Below are positions 11,963 to 22,323 of a stretch of DNA of 64,000 nt, piece after piece. The stretch comes from Brevipalpus yothersi (lineage: Eukaryota > Arthropoda > Arachnida > Trombidiformes > Tenuipalpidae). The notes beneath the pieces are model-generated. The model did not search any database. It was not told the origin of the DNA and worked only from the letters and a program-made list of their open reading frames with translations. Every line of letters starts with the position of its first letter. Positions within the stretch are counted from its first letter, which is position 1. Location of the stretch: contig QZCP01000223.1 of assembly GCA_003956705.1 (NCBI GenBank), forward strand, positions 492,478 through 556,477, read 5' to 3'. The position numbers and the translations under genes are program-made.

Positions 11963-12400
11963 GCTTATCTCATTTTAAGCCCTCATGATTAATTCAATCA
12001 AAACATCGATCTCGTATTTCTGATTCGCTTATTAGAATATCGCTTTGGAACAATTTGAATTAGATACACTCAAATCTATATATATATCTGATTGATTTTT
12101 TTTTGAAATTTCAAGCTTCAAAAGAGGGAGAGAGAGAAACACAAAATTAAAATCGAAGAGAAATAGAGAAAGAGTTGAAAACTTTTAAGAATCTGTGTGT
12201 AAACATCTGAATATTAATCAATTGATTATTGCTTCTGTTTAGAACTTTTTAAGTCTATATTAGGGGCACAAACACAGCTTTTCGAAGAAAAAATAAATCT
12301 GTATCTGATTGCTTCGCTAAGACAAGTGTTTTGAATGATAATTTTTCAAGATTTACCACTAGCAAGAATTAGAATCGAAACATTGAATTGAAAAAAATTT
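11963..12400. other. Mlc2 3' UTR and convergent gap
   Basis: The Mlc2 3' UTR lies here; AATAAA at 12291-12296 is a possible polyadenylation signal. A short purine-rich patch (GAGAGAGA) is at about 12126-12138. No coding signal was seen. Confidence 0.45.
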
Positions 12401-12749
12401 CTAGGTTTTAACTGAATCCTGTTCATTACCCTCAAAATCAGTTTCAATGTAGAAATTTCGGTTGAAAATTGACTCTTTTGATGTAGAAAGAATGCTATTG
12501 GAAATCTCGAGTAAGATAAATACATCAACGGCAAAATCGGACACTAATGAAGGATAATCCGTTTCATTTTGGCTCATTTCTGGGTAAATAATCTGTTTAG
12601 TTGGGCAATCTAGCAAGGCTCATCGATTTAAATGGACAAGAAAGTTAGTATACATGAGCAAATGGTGATCAAATGAGAGAAAGAGGGAAAGATGAAGAGA
12701 AAAACTTAGAGAGAAAAGATTTTCATAGCTTACCTGAATCAACTTTCAT
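12401..12749 (-). CDS. Possible small two-exon gene, 74 residues, unrecognised
   Basis: Exon 1 (12734-12749) encodes ATG plus four codons and ends at donor GTAAGC; exon 2 (12401-12609) follows acceptor TTGCTAG and stays open to TAG. The join is in phase (G|AT). The product starts MKVDSDCPTKQIIYPEM and is acidic, with one Cys and no signal peptide or membrane segment. A TATA-like CTATAAAAC lies at 12804-12812, about 60 bp before the ATG, a plausible promoter distance. I do not recognise the protein, and a chance open frame is possible. It is tail-to-tail with Mlc2. Confidence 0.35.
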
Positions 12750-13061
12750 TTATATACTTGTTATCTGTTTATCAACTGATCACGAAGATTGATGATGCAA
12801 AAAGTTTTATAGGACGATTGCAGTGAGGTATCGAAATGAATTCAGTATATTGGAGGCTCGAATGATACAAGACCGTCAAAGTATTTTAGCTCGAGATGTG
12901 CAACTGTAAATTGACTACAAGGAAGTTGACAACGACTGTTGAAAATTCAACTCAACTTTCCGTGGCACTGAATAAGACTGACAAAATCTATACATGAGAG
13001 GACCAATGCAACAAATGCTGATTAAAGCTAATCTCTATGCTTGTTTTGTTCTTCTCCTTTG

Positions 13062-13113
<52 letters not shown>

Positions 13114-13187
13114 ATGCTGGTATTTGATTTTGCCAATGATAATGATGGTTGGGGCTGAGAAAAGGAAGAAAAAGAGAGAAGGAGAGA

Positions 13188-13245
<58 letters not shown>

Positions 13246-14510
13246 GAGTAGCCTTATATTGTATTCCTCCACGTTTTCAACTGGAGAAAGAATCGAGGCG
13301 CAAGTGAAACGTTCTAGAACTCGATTTCGCGTGAGGGCAACAAGACCGATGGAGTAAAGACAAAGATAATACGGGTATTAAGGGGTTCATTAGACGAATT
13401 TATACCGCTTCAACAAGTTAAGTTCATCAAATTAGGATCGTTGATCTCATGAATAAGTTTCAACATTGAGTGGTCAACTCATGGCTATTCACTCTATCAA
13501 TGATCAGTAGTGGTAGCATAACATGATTGGTATCTCCACGAGTGGCTTTGAAAATTGTGTTCCTTGCATCTGTAAACTTATTTGCGATGTTCGAGGGTGG
13601 AATAAAAAGATGATAAGATAGGATGAGAGAAGATGATTCCTTCGAGAATCGAGCGAGTCTAGTTTACGATTCTTTTGCCGATTTTTCTTGCTGATCATTA
13701 GCCTTTCGAGATATTTTGGATCTCAATCGTGTTTACTATCTTCAAATTGCTTCCCAAGTTGCACGAAAAGTATACCTTGACTTTTGATTTTCTTCTGAGC
13801 CAGTGATAGTAGTGTAGCATTTGAGATGAAAAATAAATCCATCCTTAGATTTTGATCAAACTTTCGATGAAGCCTAATGTACACCATCCATTTCATCGCC
13901 ATTCTATTCTCCATCGTTTTCGTGGACATCCAAAAATGCCTTGTAGCCTCAAATCTGAGTTATTTTTCAATTAATCTCGTCTTACTGAGTGAATTTTTGT
14001 ATGAGAGGGAGCGGAAGTGCTTTTTATTTCATCTTTCGAGCTATAAAAAGTTTAATCGTGTGATGAACTGGTCGTAGGAGATAAGTTCATGATGGATCTG
14101 GTACTTTTTCTGGTAGTCTATGGAATTTAAGTTTTCATCTGAACAATTTTGCCAGCTCATTCAGCATCAAAGATAAGATAAGATATCGATATGATCGAAT
14201 TTTCCTCAAAAACCATGCTGGATAAATAATTTGAGCTGGAAAATGTGATAAATCAATTTTGAAACTGTTTTCTGTCCAAACCAATTGAATTTGATCTCTA
14301 AATCAATATACTTTGTGAATTCTTTCCTGATAATTTTTGTGATTTTCATTTCAACATGGAAAAACGAATAGAAACTTTTACGGACGAAGGTTCGTTTTAT
14401 TTGGACTACACACAAACATGATTAGAATAACTACAATGAGAGACAAGGAATGAAAACCAATAAGCTCCGGTGCTCCTGATGGATATAATGATTAAGGTAA
14501 TAATAGGAAA
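12750..14510. other. Intergenic, with paired inverted CT/GA tracts
   Basis: Between the small candidate gene and the SIFamide 3' end. It holds a (CT)n and a (GA)n tract facing each other at 13065-13240 (listed separately). Open frames here are either translations of those tracts or short frames with no recognisable content. Confidence 0.45.
13065..13240. repeat. Inverted pair of microsatellites (CT)23 ... (GA)25
   Basis: An uninterrupted (CT)n runs from 13065 to 13110 and an uninterrupted (GA)n from 13191 to 13240, with about 80 bp between. The arms are exact reverse complements over about 45 bp, so either strand could form a long hairpin with an 80-base loop. Confidence 0.9.
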
Positions 14511-15501
14511 TCAGAGACTTGATTCCAGTAACGTTGAACACATTTTATTCAGTGTCTGGCACATTGATATGGCATCAATTAGACCTGGAGAGAGTATATA
14601 GAAGAAAAGAGAGGAACAAAAAAAATTTTTTCAATCAATCATGATTTCTGTGGATATATTATACGGGCAATCAGGAGTGGTCTTGAACATTTTGACAATC
14701 GGTAAGAAAGACTGATCATGGAGGAAGATGATCGTATCATGAGTTCACGATCGATAGGATCAGAAGATTTTCATTTTCGAATATTCTTTCATAATCAGCA
14801 TTCTTCTCATAAAATGGCAATCATCATCATCGAAAAAACAGGCTCTATTCTTCAAAGAATGATGATGATCACATGAACTTGATGTTTGAATTCTATACTC
14901 TGAAGCCCTCATCTCCATATTATATTAGTCTAATCTGAGGAATATAGATTACTGTTGAAATCAACTAACAATTGATTGAGGTGAGTTCATTCAACATGCA
15001 GTTACACCGGTAAAAGTGGTCAAATGAATTCACATGCACAGGTGTTCTTCAACTCAACATCAACTGAACTGTATACTCGTGCATAACTGAATAATCTGTC
15101 ATCCTTAAATCTGATCCTTGTCTAAAGTAACATCATTTCAAAAGTTATCAGCCTACTAGCATCGAGGTCTAAACTCCAAGGATCTAATTTGATTCAAGGA
15201 ACTTCGAACCTTGAATCTATAGTCAAGCAACTGCATGTCTAACTACTGGCGATAACTACTCAAATTACTCAATCGAAAAAGGTCTTTGCTCATTGTCACT
15301 TGGAACAGACTATACATTAACGAATGAATAGAATAGAAAGTGTGGAAAAGGCAAAGACTTACCTTTCTCTGAGGATGATGATCTTTTACCGAATATACTT
15401 CCATTGAGAGGAGGTTTTCGAGCATCAACTCGTTCCGATAGGCTACTGAAGAGAATTAGATTCATGACCAGGAACAAGACTATCGTACTTTTGATTGACA
15501 T
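14511..15501 (-). CDS. SIFa: SIFamide neuropeptide precursor, 2 exons, 70 residues
   Basis: SIFamides are arthropod brain neuropeptides acting through a GPCR on feeding, mating and sleep. Exon 1 (15363-15501) encodes a signal peptide (about residues 1-27), then ARKPPLNGSIF with GKR (residues 38-40) giving amidation and dibasic cleavage. Donor is GTAAGT, phase 1. I place exon 2 at 14511-14584 because of a strong pyrimidine tract and CTCTCCAG acceptor, the matching phase, and its content: GLIDAISMCQTLNKMCS then about 7 residues to TGA, with C55 and C62 in the C-x6-C spacing seen in insect SIFamide precursors. The intron is 778 bp. Signal cleavage after Ala27 would release RKPPLNGSIF-amide. The usual core is RKPPFNGSIF, so Phe is replaced by Leu. 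The start is the first ATG; the frame upstream has none. Confidence 0.88.
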
Positions 15502-15702
15502 TGTGAATTGTGATTTGTTTTTTGTTTCGTTCAATGTGTATAATTTTGACTTAGAATAACTATTCCGTTTGTCACAAGTAACTCAGATCATTCGAATTGA
15601 GGGACAAGCACAACGTAAAATAAAGTTTTTCTATTCACACTTGAAAGTTTATCGTTCAATTTGTCAGGCTGCGAGTGATGACAAAATGAATCCATACATG
15701 GT

Positions 15703-15711
15703 CTTTTATAG
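15703..15711 (-). promoter_or_regulatory. TATA box of SIFamide gene
   Basis: The minus strand reads CTATAAAAG about 200 bp upstream of the SIFamide ATG. It would place the start of transcription near 15,673 and give a 5' UTR of about 170 nt, or shorter if spliced. A (GA)n tract lies directly upstream at 15777-15810. Confidence 0.5.
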
Positions 15712-15768
15712 AACAGTGTCCATTAGAGATTAGTTGACAAGATAAGAAATGGACAGAGAGACTTCAAA

Positions 15769-15813
<45 letters not shown>

Positions 15814-17250
15814 AAGACAAGGAAAGAAGGAGGGGCAAGTGTTGTCCAGATTATGGTCAAGACGATGAAATGGAGATTATTGATTCTCCGATTCTCGAAG
15901 GGATCTATGCTCATTAGTGGCGATTTTCGAACTGGTTTCCACTACCCATGAGAAAAAGTCCTCGGTGGCAAATCACGTCATTCGAAAATAAGCTGGCCAC
16001 ACACATTGACAATTGGCCACGGTAAATACATCATCAATTGGATCGCAAAATACAGTATATTCTCGATTACAATATGATGAATCTAATTTTTGTTTCTCAT
16101 AAATATATAGACATCAATTCTTGATACATACATACATACATACACACACCTCGACATCATTCACCGTGTAAATCGTATTGGACGATGTGCATATAATATT
16201 ATAGATGGATCATATAGATAGAAGTCGAATATTGACCCATAATTTTAATAATACTTGATATCAGCGAACGATACAGCAATCACGTACAGATGAGCTCTGG
16301 GAAATCACAATCTCATCTGATCATGATGATTCCATTAAGAGTGGGGTTTTTTCCTCTTTTTCCTTTTCTCCCTCTTCTCTTACTGAGATGGTTGGTTACC
16401 ATGTTTGTCCACTATTTTATCTACTCTCTGGACTAACTATACGTGGTGATATTTTGTATTATTTCCAAAAAAAAGAAAAAAGAAATGAAAACCTTTCTTT
16501 TTTTTCGATCGATGTTAACACTTGATATGCATATTTATGGGACATGTGTGTTCTGATTCACGTTCACTTTACATTCGATTGATCGGATTTATGAGTAGCT
16601 AAGATTTGGAAGGTGGCAAGATTTAATTGCAATTAGATTATATGTGTATGTGGGTTTATATTTGTTCCATACGACGTCAGAGGAGATGAAGAGATTAATG
16701 TAGAATATCTTTTGGAAACTTCCTGAAACTCAGGAGAGAGAGAGAAGGGACACATTCGATTCGTCACACAGCTATTTTGAATTCTCATTGCTTAAAAACT
16801 AATTTCCTGCAGAATTCTTCGAGCCAATGATTCTATAATACAGAAGAATACACACTCATTCTTTTGTGATTGTTCAGGGGAAATGAGTAAAGAGAACAGA
16901 AGAGTGGAGAAAAAAGGGAAAAAAAGATGTCAAAAAGACTAAAGGGTCAGATGATGGATTCCCTTTTTTGTTCCCTTGATTCTAGGAGATTAAGTTTTTG
17001 TATTAGATTCGTTAAGCTCTGTTCAAACTTTAAGTCGTAATGGCATGGGAGTGAGCATCATCATGATTCTGAGATGAGTTGTTGAACAGAAAATCTTCTT
17101 CCTTTTTTTTCGAACAAAAATTTGGGTGAATGTTTGCGGATTGTTTGTCGAGTGAAATTTATTTGTTCTAATCTAGGAGTATCTCTCTCTCTCTCATTCC
17201 TAATTGAGGTTGCGTAATTTCGTGGAAAACAATGATCTGTTTTATAGATA
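15712..17250. other. Intergenic between divergent SIFa and His-rich protein genes
   Basis: It contains (GA)n at 15777-15810, a (CATA)n patch at about 16128-16145 and purine-rich patches. It must include promoters for both neighbours. The bases TTTTATAG just before 17248 could be a splice acceptor for a 5' UTR exon of the plus-strand gene. No coding signal was seen. Confidence 0.45.
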
Positions 17251-18081
17251 ATGTGTAAAACATTCCTTGTGACAGCTAGTTATGTGCATATTTTAATGGT
17301 GTACAATATTTGTTTCTGTTCATCCTCTTCTTCATCAATCGATTCATCTGATAATGATAGTGATGGTTATGTTGATCATTTGAAGACCAAAGATTGGATG
17401 AAATGGTATTACGGAACTTATCCGAGCTCAAAATATTCTGACTATTACCATAATTACCATAATTATTTACCATTATCAACTTCATCATCACTATCATCGA
17501 AAATTGGTAGTAGAACTTATCTAGCATTACCAAACTCATATTCTTACGGCAACAAAAATCTCGATCGAAATAGTCTCGAATATCCATCCAGAGTGAGCTC
17601 ATATCCGGAAGAAATTCCAAATGTTGATATATATCAGTTCAAAAAACACGATCACGATCATCACTATCACCATCAATCTGAACCTCACCACCACTTTGAG
17701 CCAGCTCCACACATCAATGTCTATTCACCGCCACATTCCGAATCGAAACAAGTGTATCTGCCAATACCTATTCAACCAGCACCTGTGAAAAAGTTTGATT
17801 TCAGTTTTTGGATCTGGCCATTAGTGTTTGTCATCATCTTGCCTCTGGTTCTTGGAGCTATATTATTACCTTTAGCGCTAGTATTTCTGATGAATCTTAT
17901 TTTTCTACTATTTACGATGAGAAATAATACCACAATGCTTACCGATGGCCAATTCCAGCGAATTCAGGGAAAAGATAAAGATAAAAGAACTATTGAAAAG
18001 GAGGATGCATTGAATCAACTGTTCATCAGTCTCATTGAATCGTACGAAAAGTATAATCCAACTAATAAAACCAAATTATAA
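17251..18081 (+). CDS. Single-exon His/Tyr/Ser-rich membrane protein, unrecognised
   Basis: An uninterrupted 276-codon frame. The first 25 residues are hydrophobic and end in Cys, then a run of six Ser (signal peptide or signal anchor). Residues 26-130 are rich in Ser, Tyr and Asn. Residues 131-154 form a His cluster (KKHDHDHHYHHQSEPHHH) that could bind metal. A long hydrophobic stretch at about 185-222 (FWIWPLVFVIILPLVLGAI) is one long or two tight membrane helices. The C-terminal tail is charged, with EKEDALNQLFISLIESYEKY predicted helical. Codon use resembles its neighbours and composition is constrained, so I believe it is a gene. No family is recognised; it could be a cuticle-associated or lineage-specific surface protein. 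A 5' UTR intron ending at 17247 is possible. Confidence 0.7.
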   Translation: MCKTFLVTASYVHILMVYNICFCSSSSSSIDSSDNDSDGYVDHLKTKDWMKWYYGTYPSSKYSDYYHNYHNYLPLSTSSSLSSKIGSRTYLALPNSYSYGNKNLDRNSLEYPSRVSSYPEEIPNVDIYQFKKHDHDHHYHHQSEPHHHFEPAPHINVYSPPHSESKQVYLPIPIQPAPVKKFDFSFWIWPLVFVIILPLVLGAILLPLALVFLMNLIFLLFTMRNNTTMLTDGQFQRIQGKDKDKRTIEKEDALNQLFISLIESYEKYNPTNKTKL

Positions 18082-18314
18082 ATTGCAACAAAATGTGTGT
18101 CTCATTCTTACCAAGTTACAATAAGCAAATAGAAAAATCAAGAGATAAAGATAAGAGAGAAGGAAAGAGAGTGGCCACATTCCTTCGGCTATCACACTCA
18201 TAATGGTAGACAGTGAAAAATGTAATTGTTTAGATTAGAAATTTTAATGATAGTTGATAATGAGAGATATTCAAATCGATCACTATCTCAATTTTTCAAT
18301 CAGCTTCCCGCTGA

Positions 18315-19304
18315 TTAGGCCTCAGTAACAGGACCTTTGACATCCTCTTTACCACCTTCATCTCCACTGCCGATGCTTCCATTTTCACCATCCTCATCGT
18401 CATCGTCTCCAGGTACTTCTTCATTCATTTGTTCTAATCTTTCAAGTTTCTTGGCTAACTCTTCATCATCAATATCAGTAACCACTTTGGGCGCTTGCTT
18501 AACGGCGAACATACCCTCAGCAGATTTGATCGATTCTTCAATCTTAGCGAGAGCTTCATTCAAAAGTGCAAGACCACTTTCTCTATCTAGTGTATGAGTG
18601 GTGACCACGTATGATGGTGGTGCGATTAGATTGATCTTAATTTGATTATCCGGTGAGCAGGCCATACCAGCTCGAAGTGCTGCTTTAACGGCATCAATAC
18701 CTTCATAGGTACAACATCCGACATCTATATCAGCTCTCACTTTAACAGCTTGTGGCGTTAATTTTCTCTTGATATGAGTCAATAGAACTTCTTTAGTTTT
18801 ATCATCCAGATCACATTCGTCCAGCACAGTGGGATCATTGACAGCGGCCTTAAAAGAATCGAATGATGTTCCTTGCTTTTTTGTTTTCGAATCAAAGTAC
18901 CAGGCAGTCTTTTCATATAGTTGCTCAAGTTCCTCACTTGTTTCATATTCAAGAATTTCGGCCACATGCCTCAATATACTGTTGACAGCTTTTGCTTTGG
19001 CGAACTTTTCCTCACACCGGACGATATCTTCCGGTGATACACGACGCTTGGATAGATCAATGTAACCCTTCTCCTTATCCACACGAATCACCACCACACA
19101 CTCTGATCGATCAATTCGAATAAGCTTATTAATGGAACGAATTCTTCTTCGTGACAATTCGGATAGCAATATCATTCCCTCGATATTATTGTATTCAAGC
19201 AGCTCAACGTAAGCACCCATCTCGGCGATCTTTCGTACCGTCACCATAACCACATCTTCCACTTCGGGAAATTCTTGCTTATAAAATCGACACTTTAACA
19301 CCAT
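18315..19304 (-). CDS. EIF2S1: eIF2-alpha, translation initiation factor 2 subunit 1
   Basis: Subunit of eIF2, which brings initiator Met-tRNA to the 40S ribosome. Its phosphorylation by PERK, GCN2 and related kinases is the switch of the integrated stress response. The frame is intronless, 329 residues (human 315). The S1/OB domain at about 10-90 includes FPEVEDVVMV, AEMGAYVELLEYNNIEGMI and VDKEKGYIDLSKRRV. The regulatory Ser is conserved in LLSELSRRRIRS (Ser51 counted from Met). The helical and alpha-beta C-terminal domains follow (ADIDVGCCTYEG, APPSYVVTT), then an acidic tail longer than in human (DDDDEDGENGS). The start is the only ATG in context. An intron-free copy might suggest retroposition, but the frame is intact. 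Confidence 0.97.
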   Translation of the reverse strand: MVLKCRFYKQEFPEVEDVVMVTVRKIAEMGAYVELLEYNNIEGMILLSELSRRRIRSINKLIRIDRSECVVVIRVDKEKGYIDLSKRRVSPEDIVRCEEKFAKAKAVNSILRHVAEILEYETSEELEQLYEKTAWYFDSKTKKQGTSFDSFKAAVNDPTVLDECDLDDKTKEVLLTHIKRKLTPQAVKVRADIDVGCCTYEGIDAVKAALRAGMACSPDNQIKINLIAPPSYVVTTHTLDRESGLALLNEALAKIEESIKSAEGMFAVKQAPKVVTDIDDEELAKKLERLEQMNEEVPGDDDDEDGENGSIGSGDEGGKEDVKGPVTEA

Positions 19305-19800
19305 CTTAATCGATTAACCCCACTACTTGAGTTCAACAAAAATTTCTCCACCACCAAAACACAATCACAATTAAACCACTTTGTCAAAGGAAAAATATGT
19401 TCTCACAATCAAAAAAAAAATCACTTTACAATCAAATCACAAAAAAGTGTGTTCCTTGTTTCACCGGTTTTTTGCGCATCTCTTTTCGCACAGGAACATG
19501 TTCAATTGGCGCTCTTTCTGAAATTCCTTCTCCACACTTTATTCACTCTCGCAAATCATTATCAACACTATTTCTCCAGCTAAGTCACTTGATTTTTGAT
19601 TAATCGAAAAAAAATTAAACCATCCAGCTCAAGGAAAAAATTTATCTAAAATCCAATATTTTAATAAGGTTCAAATATCATCTTCCTTTTGTCGAGAGAA
19701 AATGTATGTGTTTTCTCCAAAAGAATTTAAAAAATTCACGGAATTTACGGAATTTACGAGTAAAAATAATCTTCAGCAATATTTTCCACACGATTCATCA
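19305..19800. other. Intergenic upstream of eIF2-alpha
   Basis: Contains the eIF2-alpha promoter on the minus strand and possibly a promoter for the structured RNA candidate to the right. A short tandem GGAATTTAC occurs twice at 19739-19757. A 79-codon frame (19702-19941) runs into the hairpin region and does not look like protein. Confidence 0.4.
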
Positions 19801-20173
19801 GAGGACGCTCTACAGTTGAAAGGGAAATGTACGTCCTCGGAGAATAATAGCAATGGAGCCATAGCATGGGGCTCTATTGCCACCATGACCATACCCGGCC
19901 TGAGCGGTACCATGTCCATTGCAATGGATGCCCAAGGTTGAATACTGGACGGGATACGACAAAAAATCGTGCCTAGTTTAGTTGGAGTCTCAGGCCAGAA
20001 TTGTACCCATTCTCACCGATAATTGAACAAGAGAGCCCATCGAGACGTCAAGACTTTATCAGTTCCCAAACTGATCAAAAACTTTAACATTATTGTAGTT
20101 CACAGTTATCCCGTCAGAGGACACGCTGTGTATCGTTTGGGGAACTGTTTTGGGGAAACAAGAATGTTTTTTT
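19801..20173 (+). ncRNA. Candidate structured non-coding RNA, family unknown
   Basis: Seen directly: many complementary arms in 370 bases. GAGGACG (19801-19807) pairs with CGTCCTC (19832-19838), extended by TACA/TGTA. GCAATGGAGCC (19850-19860) pairs with GGCTCTATTGC (19870-19880), 11 bp with one G-U. TCCATTGCAATGGA at 19915-19928 is a perfect palindrome. GGCCTGAG (19897-19904) pairs with CTCAGGCC (19989-19996). ATCAGTT/AACTGAT are at 20058-20075. CAGTT..CCC pairs with GGGG-AACTG (20103-20147). A T7 run at 20167-20173 fits a Pol III terminator; inside the block the plus strand has no run longer than T4. The block is more GC-rich than its surroundings. Size and style would suit an RNase P/MRP or 7SK-class RNA, but I could not match conserved cores, so the family is left open. 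Confidence 0.4.
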
Positions 20174-20424
20174 CGTGAATGTATTTTGAAAAATAATATT
20201 TTTTCCTCTTCTTACTCTTCCTCTTATTCTGTTTATGGACAAATCTTAATCACATTTAATTTTTGATGTTGACATCAATTATCACCGGAGACATAGGATT
20301 TAATAGCCTCTAGTGTCCCCTACCAGTCCCTATCAGCCATCTGATCGATCTATTAAAGGCTAAAATTTATGTTGGCATTTTAGCCATCGCGTGTTGGTGT
20401 TTATCTGTTTATCTGGCTTAGGCT
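20174..20424. promoter_or_regulatory. Promoter region of ZNRF-type gene
   Basis: Short gap before the ZNRF start. It contains GCCTCTAGTGTCCCC (20306-20320), which shares CCTCTAGTG with the SEC62/RFWD3 promoter. No TATA box was recognised. Confidence 0.35.
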
Positions 20425-21141
20425 ATGGGAGCTCGACAAAGTAGTCCAGGAGGCTCGAACGGTGGAAGCAGCTTGTTACCTACATCATCATCATCGTCCA
20501 ACAATAATTCACCACGAGCCCAGGGATCAAATAGTGATTCTTCCAATAGACAATCAAATGATGGTTATTCATCGCCAAATTCATTGTATCATGATGGTTC
20601 CTCAGGCACTCGATCTAATCGACGATCAGCAATCGGCAGTGGTGGCAGTGGCGGCAGTGGCGGATCATCTGATTGGAGACAACGTGCTCGCAGCTTGACC
20701 AATGTGATATCATCATCTAATCCACACTCATCTGATGGCCAACCAATAGTGACTGTTTCACCTCTCGGTCATCCGTACGGATTGTCTGTGTCACCAGATA
20801 GTTTCAATTCGATTGATGATCTTACCAATTTTGGTCGTGTTTTTTCAGCCCACTCTTTGCCAGTACAACTTGTGCCCTTCAATTTAAAGTGTCCCGTTTG
20901 TTCGAAAACAATATTGCCCGATGATGTTGAATGTCATCTTGTTATGTGTTTAACTAAGCCTCGAATAAATTACAATGAGGATATATTGACCGAGGATAAG
21001 GGTGAATGTGTGATTTGTTTAGATGATTTGAGTAAAGGTAACAAGATTGCGCGTCTACCGTGTTTGTGCATATACCATAAAGTTTGTATTGATGCTTGGT
21101 TTGAGGTGAATCGATCGTGTCCTGAACATCCATCAGATTAA
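20425..21141 (+). CDS. ZNRF2: ZNRF1/2-type E3 ubiquitin ligase
   Basis: ZNRF1 and ZNRF2 are membrane-associated RING E3 ligases of endosomes, lysosomes and nerve terminals. The frame is intronless, 238 residues. It begins MGARQS, an N-myristoylation signal that anchors the family to membranes. A Ser/Gly/Asn-rich, probably disordered region covers residues 10-130. A zinc finger begins at Cys156 (CPVCSKTILPDDVECHLVMC), followed by LTKPRINYNEDIL. A RING spans about 195-234 (CVICLDDL, ARLPCLCIYHKVCIDAWFEVNRSCPEH). The C-terminus HPSD matches ZNRF2 better than ZNRF1. All zinc ligands are present. Confidence 0.93.
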   Translation: MGARQSSPGGSNGGSSLLPTSSSSSNNNSPRAQGSNSDSSNRQSNDGYSSPNSLYHDGSSGTRSNRRSAIGSGGSGGSGGSSDWRQRARSLTNVISSSNPHSSDGQPIVTVSPLGHPYGLSVSPDSFNSIDDLTNFGRVFSAHSLPVQLVPFNLKCPVCSKTILPDDVECHLVMCLTKPRINYNEDILTEDKGECVICLDDLSKGNKIARLPCLCIYHKVCIDAWFEVNRSCPEHPSD

Positions 21142-21350
21142 AGATAAACTTCAGCTACAAAAAGAAAACTCATACACAACACAACCACACATATAAATAC
21201 ACAAACACAAACATCATCCCTCAACTGATCATCATCCCTTAAGGGTTCCATATTCATAGAATCATCTCTACATTTCAAGAGAAAAAGAGAATATTTTTGG
21301 TTGATGTTTGTGATCTGCGGAAACTGCTTTTTTTGAACAATCCTCTCCTC

Positions 21351-22323
21351 ATGTGGAAACATTTTCGGAAGTCCTTTGAAACATTGTTGTTGTTAAAACC
21401 TTCAAACATTTTTAAATCTACGATTCGATCTCACAACGCTTCGAAAACGATCAAACACAAAACGATTCTAACTTTATCCAGCAATATGTATCGTGCGTTT
21501 TCATTGACTAGTCGATCTTCATCTTTTGAGAGTTTGAAACGGAACGATCCTCATAACTCTCAACATCTTCAGAGAGAAAATATTTTCACAATTCCCAATG
21601 GTCTATGCGTTTTGAGAATATTATCAGCTCCTCTCATGGTCTACACTCTCGCTTCTGGATTGCATACTCAATCCTTTGTTCTGTTCACTTTTGCTGGATT
21701 CACAGACCTGGTAAGAGAAATTGATCAACAATTTGTTTGTTTCTTGATTGTGATGATTATCTTGTTTCTCATGTCTAGGCTGATGGGTTGATTGCTCGTA
21801 AATTTGAAGGGCAACGATCTAAGCTGGGTAGTATTCTAGACCCTCTCGCAGATAAAATTTTTGTTTCAACTCTATTCATTACACTGACTGTTGTGGATCG
21901 GATTCCCGGTTAGTACATCTTTTTCTTTCTCACTTAACAATATTTTGAGTGATATTTTTTATTCCAAATTTATTCTCTTCTGCAGCCTGGTTGACTGTGA
22001 TAATAATATCTCGAGATGTGATATTAATCATGGCTAGTGCCTTCTTACGTTACAAGTCACTTTCTTCGCCACGAACATTGTCAAGGTTTTTCAATCCTCA
22101 GCTTACCACAATCGAGATGAATCCCTCTCTTCTGAGCAAGATTAATACAACACTTCAATTGGTTTACATTGGTTTAACTTTGCTCATGCCACTCACTAGT
22201 CTGGGTGGCGCTAATTTGATGGGATACTTTCCAGTCATTGTGGCAAGCTCGACATTATGTTCTGGTATTCATTACGCCTTATCCAAAAATTCATATAGAT
22301 TTATAAGTCATAGAAATTCATGA
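21351..22323 (+). CDS. CRLS1: Cardiolipin synthase, 3 exons
   Basis: CRLS1 condenses CDP-diacylglycerol with phosphatidylglycerol to make cardiolipin in the inner mitochondrial membrane. Exons are 21351-21710, 21779-21908 and 21986-22323, 275 residues. The first in-frame ATG is at 21351; the basic, Ser-rich N-terminus (MWKHFRKSFETLLLL onward) fits a mitochondrial targeting sequence. The mature part begins near ENIFTIPNGLCVLRI. The CDP-alcohol phosphatidyltransferase signature is complete: D119, D122-G123, A126-R127, G137, D141 and D145. Further family blocks are IISRDV and LSRFFNPQ..SKINTTLQL. A decayed copy of its last exon and 3' flank lies 3.5 kb downstream at about 25630-25960. Confidence 0.94.

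Noticed and set aside
12988..13357. Overlapping frames on both strands with Leu-Ser or Arg-Glu repeats
   Set aside because: They are translations of the (CT)n and (GA)n tracts, not genes.
15190..15215. GGTTCGAA on the minus strand, resembling a tRNA B box
   Set aside because: No matching A box or cloverleaf stems around it.
19702..19941. 79-codon frame upstream of and inside the hairpin block
   Set aside because: Its sequence is dictated by RNA-like inverted repeats; no protein character.
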